This document shows positions 57,593 to 64,000 of a stretch of DNA of 64,000 nucleotides, piece by piece. Source of the stretch: CALDSL01 sp039810245 (lineage in GTDB: Bacteria > Chloroflexota > Anaerolineae > Anaerolineales > Anaerolineaceae); NCBI GenBank assembly GCA_039810245.1, contig JBDHWQ010000008.1:62001-126000 (forward strand), read 5' to 3'. The translations under genes and the position numbers were made by a program. The notes beneath the pieces are model-generated. The model searched no databases. It saw only the letters and a program-made list of their open reading frames with translations, and had not been told where the DNA came from. How positions within the stretch are numbered: the stretch's first letter is position 1; each line of letters opens with the position of its first letter.

Positions 57593-58566
57593 TGGCGCGC
57601 TACCTGGTCAGTGGTGCGGCCGGGTTTATTGGCTCGCGCGTGGCGGAGCTGCTGCTGGACGCCGGGCACAGCGTGGTGGGGGTGGATAACCTCAACGACG
57701 CCTACGACGTGCGCATGAAGCACTACCGCCTGGAACGCTTGCAGCCGCACGAAGGCTTTGCCTTCACGCGCATGGACATCGCGGAGCGCGAAGCGGTGGC
57801 TGGGCTGGCGCAGCATGGCCCATTCGATGCGATTCTTAACCTGGCGGCACGCGCCGGAGTGCGCCAGTCGGTGGTCAATCCGTGGGCTTACGTAGACACG
57901 AACCTGACCGGCACGCTCAACCTGCTGGAGCTGGCGCGCGCCAGCGGTATTCCCAAGCTGGTGCTGGCCTCAACCTCGTCGATCTACGGGGCCAACGCGC
58001 CGCTGCCCACGCCCGAAAGCGCCGACAGCAGCCACCCCTTGCAGCCGTACGCGGCCAGCAAAAAGGCCGCCGAGGTAATGGCGCACAGTTATCACTTTTT
58101 GCACGGGTTGGACGTGACGATCTTCCGCTACTTCACGGTTTACGGCCCGGCCGGGCGGCCGGACATGATCATGTTCCGGCTGGCGCAGTGGATCAGCGAA
58201 GGGCGTACGGTACACCTCAACGGCGACGGCAGCCAGACGCGCGGCTTCACCTACCTGGATGACATCGCCCGTGGCACGATTCTAGGCCTCAAGCCAGTGG
58301 GCTACGAGATCTACAACCTGGGCGGCCACCAGGTGATGAGCATGAACGCGCTGATCGAGCGCATGGAAGCGCTCATCGGGCGTAAAGCCAGCGTGGAGCA
58401 CCGCGAGTTCCACAGCGCCGATATGCTGGCCAACTGCGCCGACGTGACCAAGGCGCGGCGTGACCTGGGCTGGGAACCGCGCGTAACGCTGGAAGAGGGC
58501 ATTCCGCGCCTGGTGGACTGGTACAGGGAGAACCGGGCGTTTGCCAGCCAGATCATAACCGAATGA
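57592..58566 (+). CDS. NAD-dependent nucleotide-sugar epimerase
   Basis: 324 residues, extended SDR. The Gly-rich GAAGFIGSRVAEL is at residues 7-19, the catalytic Tyr-Lys in QPYAASKKAAEVMAHS, and TVYGPAGRPDMIM is the substrate loop. LNLAARAGVRQSVVNPW is typical of UDP-glucuronate 4-epimerases. It would epimerise the uronic acid from the preceding enzyme at C4. The ATG overlaps the dehydrogenase stop by one base. Confidence 0.9.
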   Translation: MARYLVSGAAGFIGSRVAELLLDAGHSVVGVDNLNDAYDVRMKHYRLERLQPHEGFAFTRMDIAEREAVAGLAQHGPFDAILNLAARAGVRQSVVNPWAYVDTNLTGTLNLLELARASGIPKLVLASTSSIYGANAPLPTPESADSSHPLQPYAASKKAAEVMAHSYHFLHGLDVTIFRYFTVYGPAGRPDMIMFRLAQWISEGRTVHLNGDGSQTRGFTYLDDIARGTILGLKPVGYEIYNLGGHQVMSMNALIERMEALIGRKASVEHREFHSADMLANCADVTKARRDLGWEPRVTLEEGIPRLVDWYRENRAFASQIITE

Positions 58567-59933
58567 GCAGGCTGCCGTCCGCCTTGCGCTCCTGGGGCCA
58601 GGATGCACTCCTCAAGCGGGTGCTGCGCAACTCGGGGTACCTGTTTGGCAGCAACGTCATCGGCGCGGTGTTGAGCATCCTCACCGCCAACCTGCTGGGT
58701 GTGGCGGGCGTGGGCGTGTTGGGCGTTGTCACTTCTCTGGTGGCCAACCTTAACCGGCTGTTCTCGTTCCGCATGGGCGAGGTGGTGGTCAAGCATATGG
58801 GCGAGTATCTGGCGCGCGACGACCGCCCGCGCGCGGCGGCGATCGTCAAGCTGGCGCTGCTGGCCGAGGGGCTGACCTCGCTGGCGGCTTACGGGGTGCT
58901 GGCCGCGCTCGCTCCCCTGGCGGCGCGCTTTATCGCCAAAGACCCGGCCACGCTGCCGCTGTTCCTGGTGTACGGACTGTCGATCCTCGCTAACTTCGGC
59001 ACAGAAACCGCGACCGGCGTGCTGCAGGTGGGCAACCACTTCCGCGGGCAGGCGGCCATCAACCTGGGGCAGAGCCTGCTGCTGGCGGCGCTGGTGGTGG
59101 CTGCCGCGCTGACCGGGGCGGGGCTGTGGGCTGTGTTGCTGATCTACCTGCTGGGCAAAGTGATCCTGGGGCTGGGGCCAATTGCACTGGCCTTGCGCTG
59201 GCTGCCCGAGATGGTGGGACCGGGTTGGTGGCGCGCCCCGCTCAGCCTGATCCCCGACCGGCGCGCGCTGGCCGGGTTTGCGCTCCACACCAACTTCAGT
59301 GGTACGATTAACGTGCTGGCCCGCGACAGCGGGCAGTTATGGATCAGCTATTTCTTTTCCCCGGTCGAGGTCGGGTACTTCAAAGTGGCCCTCTCGCTGA
59401 TTAACCTGATCGTCATGCCGGTGACGCCTTTCATCAGCACCACCTTCCCCGAGATCACCCGCGCGGCGGCGCTGCGCCAGTGGGCGCGGCTGCGCGGTTT
59501 ATTACGCCGGGTGACGCTGCTGGCCGCTGCCTGGACCGCGGCGGTGGGGGTGGGGCTGCTGGCGGTGGGGCGGCCGCTGCTGTTTTCGGAATGGAGCCTG
59601 TTCGGGCGCACGTTCCATATTTACCGGGCCGAATTTTTGCCGGCTTTTCCGGCGCTGATGATCCTGCTGCTGGGCTACGGGGTGGCCAACATCCTGTTCT
59701 GGAACCGCACCCTGCTGCTGGCGCTGGGGCAGGCCGCGTACCCGTTTCGGGTGGGGCTGGCGGCCACGCTGGCCAAAGTGGCGCTGACGGTGCTGCTGGT
59801 GCCGGCCTACGGCTACCTGATGGAAGCCGCGCTGCTGTCGCTGTACTTTATCGCTTCGGTGGGCATCACCACCGGTCGCGGGCTGGCGCTGGTGCGCGCC
59901 CGGGAACGCGCGGCGGGAGCGGAGCCGGCATGA
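58563..59933 (+). CDS. Polysaccharide flippase (Wzx-like, MOP superfamily)
   Basis: 456 residues and about 12-14 membrane helices. The N-terminal helix pair begins RNSGYLFGSNVIGAVLSILT, and the loop FRMGEVVVKHMGEYLARDD is a typical oligosaccharide-flippase (PST) segment. It would translocate undecaprenyl-linked repeat units. The start overlaps the epimerase stop by 4 nt and the stop overlaps the GT4 start, a pattern of tight coupling. Confidence 0.86.
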   Translation: MSRLPSALRSWGQDALLKRVLRNSGYLFGSNVIGAVLSILTANLLGVAGVGVLGVVTSLVANLNRLFSFRMGEVVVKHMGEYLARDDRPRAAAIVKLALLAEGLTSLAAYGVLAALAPLAARFIAKDPATLPLFLVYGLSILANFGTETATGVLQVGNHFRGQAAINLGQSLLLAALVVAAALTGAGLWAVLLIYLLGKVILGLGPIALALRWLPEMVGPGWWRAPLSLIPDRRALAGFALHTNFSGTINVLARDSGQLWISYFFSPVEVGYFKVALSLINLIVMPVTPFISTTFPEITRAAALRQWARLRGLLRRVTLLAAAWTAAVGVGLLAVGRPLLFSEWSLFGRTFHIYRAEFLPAFPALMILLLGYGVANILFWNRTLLLALGQAAYPFRVGLAATLAKVALTVLLVPAYGYLMEAALLSLYFIASVGITTGRGLALVRARERAAGAEPA

Positions 59934-61066
59934 AGATCGCCTGTATCACCACCTCGCAGATCCCGTCCAGCACCGCCAACAGCATCCAGGTGATGAAGGT
60001 GGCCCAGGCGCTGGCGCAGGTGGGCGGGGCGGTCAGCGTGTTTGCGCCTGGCCGCGCCGCCGCGGATTGGGATACCCTGGCGGCACACTATGGGCTGGTC
60101 ACGCCGTTTGAGGCGCAATGGGTACCCGGCCTGCGGCTGTTCCGGCGCTATGATTTTGCCCTGGCGGCGCTCGGCCGCGCGCAGGCATGGGGTGCGGACG
60201 TGGTCTACACCTGGCTGATCCAGGTGGCGCTGCTGGCGGCCATGCGCGGCCTGCCGGTGGTGCTGGAGTTGCATGACCGTCCCACCGGCAAACTGGGGCC
60301 GCGACTGTACCGCGCCTTTTTACGCCAGAAAGCGCGCAAGCGCACCCTGGTGATCACCGGCGCGCTGCGCCGCGCGCTGGAACAGGCCTACGGCTATACC
60401 TACCCCGAAGATGAGATCCGTATTGCGCCCAATGGCGCCGACCTGGAGCGTTACGCTGACCTGGGCGACCCGGCCATGGCGCGCCACCAGCTAGGGCTGC
60501 CGCAGGGGCCTACGGCGGTATACAGCGGCCATTTTTACGCCGGGCGCGGGCTGGATCTGCTCTACGCGCTGGCGCAGCGCCTGCCGCAGGTCAATTTCCT
60601 GTGGGTGGGCGGGCGCCCGGAAGATGTGGCGCGCTGGCGCGAAAAGCTGGCCGCTGCCGGGGCCGGCAATGTGCTGCTAACCGGGTTTGTGGAGAACCGC
60701 CGCCTGCCGCTGTACCAGGCCGCCGGAGACGTGCTGCTGATGCCCTACGAGCGCTCGATTGCCGGAAGCAGCGGGGGCAACTCGGTCGAAATCTGCTCGC
60801 CGATGAAGATGTTCGAATACATGGCGGTGGGGCGCGCCATCCTGGCCAGCGACCTGCCAGTGCTGCACGAGGTGCTGGATGAGCGCAATGCCGTCTTCTG
60901 CCCGCCGGAAGACGTGGATGCGTGGACGGCAGCGCTGCAGGCCCTGCTGGACAACCCCAATCGCCTCGCCCAGCTCGCGGGGCAGGCGCGGAGAGACATC
61001 TTACGTTACACCTGGCGCGCGCGCGCCGAGCGCGCCCTGGAAGGGATGCTGCCGGGTGAAGAATAA
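59930..61066 (+). CDS. Family 4 glycosyltransferase
   Basis: 378 residues, GT-B fold. The N-terminal part starts with IACITTSQIPSSTANSIQV, has LPVVLELHDRPTGKLG and IRIAPNGADLERYADL. The C-terminal half has AVYSGHFYAGRGLDLLYAL, GGRPEDVARWREKLAA, and KMFEYMAVGRAILASDLPVL (E-x7-E type retaining site, GT4 signature). It adds a sugar to the growing unit on the cytoplasmic side. The ATG overlaps the flippase stop. Confidence 0.9.
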   Translation: MKIACITTSQIPSSTANSIQVMKVAQALAQVGGAVSVFAPGRAAADWDTLAAHYGLVTPFEAQWVPGLRLFRRYDFALAALGRAQAWGADVVYTWLIQVALLAAMRGLPVVLELHDRPTGKLGPRLYRAFLRQKARKRTLVITGALRRALEQAYGYTYPEDEIRIAPNGADLERYADLGDPAMARHQLGLPQGPTAVYSGHFYAGRGLDLLYALAQRLPQVNFLWVGGRPEDVARWREKLAAAGAGNVLLTGFVENRRLPLYQAAGDVLLMPYERSIAGSSGGNSVEICSPMKMFEYMAVGRAILASDLPVLHEVLDERNAVFCPPEDVDAWTAALQALLDNPNRLAQLAGQARRDILRYTWRARAERALEGMLPGEE

Positions 61067-62630
61067 AACCTTTCCCATCCTGGCCGCAGCGGCCACGGGG
61101 CTGCTGCTCTCCGCGATTCTGGCGCTGCTATTCCCACGCGGCAGTTTCTGGAGCGGCTGGCTGGCCGGCAGCGCGCTGCTGGCGCCTGGACTGGTTGGCC
61201 TGTGGGCCGCCTGGAAGTGGGCCGGGGGCGGGCGCGCCCTGGGCTGGATAATGGCGCTGGCCTTTCTGCTGCGTCTGGGGCTGGGCGCGGCTATCAGCCT
61301 GGGGCTGCCGCTGTTCGGCTACGACGAGCCCGAGCAGCGTGCCGGGTACGTGTTCTACGACGCCTACCGCCGCGACGGCGAGGCCTGGGAGCTGGCGCAG
61401 AGCGGCGCGCCGCTGCTTTCCGCCTTCCGTGAAGACTTTGCCACTGACCAGTACGGCGGGCTGCTGGCGCTGAGCGCGCTGGTGTACCGCGCGCTCAGCC
61501 CGGATGCGCAGCGTCCATATTTGATCGTCATCCTGGGGGCGCTGGCGGCCGCGGCCGGCCTGCCGTTTTATTACCGCGCGCTGCGCGAGCGCTGGAACGC
61601 GGGTGTGGCGACCGCGGCCGGATGGATGCTGGCGCTGTACCCGGATGCGCTGCTGCTGGGCGCGTCGCAAATGCGCGAGCCGTTCCTGATCGGTCTGACG
61701 GGCGTGGCCTTCTGGGGCGTGGTGGCCTGGCCGCGCGGGCCGCGCTGGGCCGCGGCGATGCTGCTGACCAGCCTGGGGCTGATGGCGCTGTTTTCATCCA
61801 AGATCGTGCTGCCGGTGGCGGGCGTGCTGGCCGGCTGGCTGTTCCTCGATCACCTGTATGACCGGCTGCCGCGCCGCGCGCGCATAGCCGTATGGGCAGG
61901 GTTGGGTGCGGCCGGGCTGCTGGTGGCGTACCTGTTCTGGGAGTGGTTTGCCGCCGCGCTGTTCTGGGATTTGCGCCAGATCCAGGCCACGTCCGGGCTG
62001 GGCGAAAAAGCGGTGGCCGAGATCGGCGAGGTTTTCCGGCCGGTGTTTTACACCATCTATGGCATCGCGCGACCGCTGCTGCCGGCTGCGCTGGCCGCCA
62101 CGCGCCCGCCGTGGATATGGAAGGTGATCGATGTTTCGCGCGCGGCGGGCTGGTACGCGCTGGCCCCGCTGCTGCTGTACAGCTTCTGGACGGTATGGAA
62201 AGAGCGCCCGCGCGAGCGGCGGCGCGCGCTGCTGTGGTTCGCGGCCGCCGCGCTGGCCTGGCTGGTGATCTCCTCGGCGCGCGCCGGAGGCGACCAGTGG
62301 GATAACCCGCGCTACCGCGCCATCTTCCTGCCGTGGATGGCGCTGCTGGCGGCCTGGGCGCTGCGCCGCGCGCTGGAACTGCGCGACGCCTGGCTGGCGC
62401 GCTGGCTGGTGGTCGAAGCCATCTTCCTGGGTTTCTTCACGCAGTGGTACCTCACGCGCTACTACCCGGCCCTGGGCTGGAGCAAGATGCCTTTCTGGCG
62501 TTACCCGGCCTGGATTTTGGGTCTCAGCGCGGTGGTGCTCGGCGGCGGGTGGGCCTGGGAGCGGTGGCAGAAGTCGCGGCATGTTCGGGGGATGAAAAGC
62601 ATCACGAATAGCCCGAAAAAAGGCGAATAA
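61056..62630 (+). CDS. Polytopic membrane glycosyltransferase-like protein (GT39 style)
   Basis: 524 residues from GTG 61056, overlapping the GT4 stop by 11 nt. About ten helices; the first extracytoplasmic loop contains GYDEPEQRAGYVFYDAY, with the acidic pair expected for a GT-C metal or donor site, and ADQYGGLLALSAL-type text (DFATDQYGGLL). It may transfer a polyprenyl-phosphate sugar outside the cell, or be the polymerase of the cluster. The basic end KSRHVRGMKSITNSPKKGE is cytoplasmic. It closes the operon; no terminator was recognised after it. Confidence 0.72.
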   Translation: MKNKTFPILAAAATGLLLSAILALLFPRGSFWSGWLAGSALLAPGLVGLWAAWKWAGGGRALGWIMALAFLLRLGLGAAISLGLPLFGYDEPEQRAGYVFYDAYRRDGEAWELAQSGAPLLSAFREDFATDQYGGLLALSALVYRALSPDAQRPYLIVILGALAAAAGLPFYYRALRERWNAGVATAAGWMLALYPDALLLGASQMREPFLIGLTGVAFWGVVAWPRGPRWAAAMLLTSLGLMALFSSKIVLPVAGVLAGWLFLDHLYDRLPRRARIAVWAGLGAAGLLVAYLFWEWFAAALFWDLRQIQATSGLGEKAVAEIGEVFRPVFYTIYGIARPLLPAALAATRPPWIWKVIDVSRAAGWYALAPLLLYSFWTVWKERPRERRRALLWFAAAALAWLVISSARAGGDQWDNPRYRAIFLPWMALLAAWALRRALELRDAWLARWLVVEAIFLGFFTQWYLTRYYPALGWSKMPFWRYPAWILGLSAVVLGGGWAWERWQKSRHVRGMKSITNSPKKGE

Positions 62631-62907
62631 CGCGAAATTTTTCTGGCAAGCCATTCGATGCTGATTCGCTTGCCAACAAAATTCCCCATTTTGTTTCTCT
62701 TCCGCCTGAAACAAGTTACGCCTGCCTGCGTTAACCTGTACATAGGCTCTATTACTGTCGTTACTGCTGCCTGCCAGCCGGTTTTCCATTATCGACAAAT
62801 AATTTCATATTTCCTGGAGGTGCATATCGGGGATATCTATTCCTGCGCCTGTTTTGCCGACCATTGTTCCTTCATTGAGGCTTTCTTACATCCGAAAGGC
62901 AAATTTG
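62631..62907 (+). other. 277-bp interval before the last secreted-protein gene
   Basis: AT-richer than its surroundings. No gene or known riboswitch is evident. It should contain the promoter of the 62908 gene; candidate -10 boxes such as TACATA and TATTAC around 62740 could not be ranked. Confidence 0.4.
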
Positions 62908-64000
62908 ATGAAAACCCTGTTCCGTGTTTTGATCACGTTGATCATTGCTGCCGGGCTGCTGGCTCCATCGGCGGCGGCCTTTGCGCAGGATGCCGGCCCG
63001 GGCTGCGTTACCACCAACGGGCGCACCATCTGCGCGCCGGACGGCGCTTCGGGCGACGAAATTGACGCCCAGGCGAGCGCCAATTTCAAGCTGGCCTATT
63101 CCAAGACGCTCAAGGGCGGCTACGTGGCCCACGGCGTGGCCATGCGCAACCTGGGCTACGGCACCATCACCGTGAATGATGTGCCCGCCGGGGCTAAGGT
63201 GGTGAAGGCCTACCTGGTATGGTCGCTGATGGCTCCGGCCAAGATGACCGGGTTCTACTACAACAAGGGCAAGATCAACGGCTCGAGTATCACCGGCTCG
63301 CTGGTCGCTACTGCCAAAAATCCAGCCTGGCCGGTTGCTACCTATGGCTCCGTGCCGGTGTGGAGCTACCGCGCGGATGTGACCGGCAAGATGAAGAAGG
63401 GTGGCAACGGCACGTATGCCCTCACCGGTTTCGCTTCCGGGCTGAAGGACGGCAGTGATCCTTACACGATTACCCCGGTTGCGCCTGCGCTGGACGGCGC
63501 CACACTGATCATTATCTTCTCCAAGTCAAATTATCCCAACACCACGATCAAGCTGTACAACGGCGCGATCACCGTGAACGAGAATGAAACGCCCAACGTG
63601 CGCCAGGCAGTCACCGGGATGAACGTCAGGAACCTGCCCGGCCTCGCGCAGGCCACGTTCTTCGGCGCCGATGGCTACAGCTTATCCAAAACCAAGCCGG
63701 AGACGCGTTTCTTCGAGGAGCCGCTGGACGCGGTAACCTGGGAAGGCAAGAGCGTACCGGACGGACTGGGCGTTATCTGGCCGATGGGCAACACCTGGGA
63801 CAGCGTTACGACGGATCTGACCGGCTTCGTGGAGCCGTATGACAACGAATTCTGGTTCACCGTCACCGCAGGAAGCACGCCTTTCGTTTGGGAAGGCCTG
63901 GTGGTTTCCTACGCCAGTGGCGACCAGGACAGCGACGGCGACAAGCTGAAAGACAGCTGGGAGTTGTTTGGCATCAACGGGCTGAACCTGCCGGAAATGG
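62908..64000 (+). CDS. Secreted protein with calcium-binding DxDxDG segment (truncated by window edge)
   Basis: The first 364 residues of a secreted protein are visible. A Sec signal (KTLFRVLITLIIAAGLLAP, cleavage likely after AFA) is followed by a beta-rich region of about 300 residues (VKAYLVWSLMAPAKMTGFYY, ADVTGKMKKGGNGTYALTGF, ALDGATLIIIFSKSNYP) that recalls DUF3344-type extracellular modules. At the end GDQDSDGDKLKDSWELFG is a thrombospondin-3/dockerin-like calcium loop, often repeated in such proteins and continuing outside the window. AAAGG lies 8 nt before the ATG. It is probably cell-surface or released; its partner is unknown. Confidence 0.75.
   Translation, partial: MKTLFRVLITLIIAAGLLAPSAAAFAQDAGPGCVTTNGRTICAPDGASGDEIDAQASANFKLAYSKTLKGGYVAHGVAMRNLGYGTITVNDVPAGAKVVKAYLVWSLMAPAKMTGFYYNKGKINGSSITGSLVATAKNPAWPVATYGSVPVWSYRADVTGKMKKGGNGTYALTGFASGLKDGSDPYTITPVAPALDGATLIIIFSKSNYPNTTIKLYNGAITVNENETPNVRQAVTGMNVRNLPGLAQATFFGADGYSLSKTKPETRFFEEPLDAVTWEGKSVPDGLGVIWPMGNTWDSVTTDLTGFVEPYDNEFWFTVTAGSTPFVWEGLVVSYASGDQDSDGDKLKDSWELFGINGLNLPEM

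Noticed and set aside
58311..59288. A 325-codon His/Gln-rich minus-strand frame
   Set aside because: Antisense to the epimerase and flippase genes; no ribosome site and no recognisable domain.
49339..62612. Shared AAAAGCATCACGAAT in the terminator at 49339 and at the end of the membrane gene near 62595
   Set aside because: A repeat of this length is expected several times by chance in 64 kb on two strands; no further similarity flanks it.
1..64000. CRISPR arrays, insertion sequences, prophage, rRNA genes
   Set aside because: No regularly spaced repeats, transposase or integrase motifs, phage structural genes or rRNA segments were found.

Overview
The window is a GC-rich (roughly 60-65 %), gene-dense chromosomal segment. 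Most likely it comes from a Chloroflexota bacterium of the Anaerolineae type. This placement is inferred from the gene mix: a MalT/SARP-type giant regulator, a DUF6754/zinc-ribbon/MutL-like membrane cluster, the DUF3090-SCO1664 pair, DUF951, a FolK-FolP fusion, and frequent promoters whose -10 box sits 6-8 nt before the start codon (leaderless mRNAs). No transposase, phage gene, CRISPR array or rRNA was seen. One tRNA gene (Gly-TCC) is present.

Layout. 1-4467: a partial PLP enzyme, a lipid kinase/PAP2 pair, PspC, DoxX and a VOC protein. 4470-10734 (minus): an HD-GYP sensor and a compact module made of a SARP/STAND regulator, a 41-aa secretable peptide, a DUF5317 membrane protein and an 86-aa NHLP-leader-like peptide. 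Three direct repeats spaced like SARP operators precede the module's promoter. 11285-20475 (plus): a PIG-L deacetylase, then an eight-gene operon behind a near-consensus promoter. The operon encodes membrane and envelope proteins of unknown role, a zinc-ribbon protein with repeated DWL motifs, a MutL-like ASKHA ATPase and an LPxTG protein. 20551-33328: membrane glycosyltransferase-like protein, GtrA, FolK-FolP, homoserine dehydrogenase, SCO1664/DUF3090, murI, a class I amidotransferase-like hydrolase, rplS, uvrC and a gamma-glutamyltransferase.

33347-40649 holds the most striking result: two selenoprotein genes read through in-frame TGA codons. SelD (selenide, water dikinase) has the motif CAGUASK. 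A SelW/Rdx-family protein has the motif CAVU and is followed by a GGTC-loop SECIS hairpin. Ordinary gene calling truncates the first and misses the second. Between them lie an SPFH protein, a divergent PyrK/PIG-L/PyrD-like trio, dtd and trpS.

40693-55590: an S41 lipoprotein protease, SMR transporter, CDP-alcohol phosphotransferase, tRNA-Gly, lysA, YitT, YhhN, era, a phosphoribosyltransferase, galK, a GIY-YIG protein, a TyrA-like dehydrogenase, an M50 protease, DUF951, an MGDG-synthase-like glycosyltransferase and the t6A/ribosomal operon tsaE-tsaB-rimI. 55615-62630: ridA and a polysaccharide export/assembly operon (nucleotide-sugar dehydrogenase, epimerase, flippase, GT4, membrane GT). The window ends inside a secreted protein with a calcium-binding DxDxDG segment.

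All functions are inferred from sequence motifs read by eye. No database search was run.
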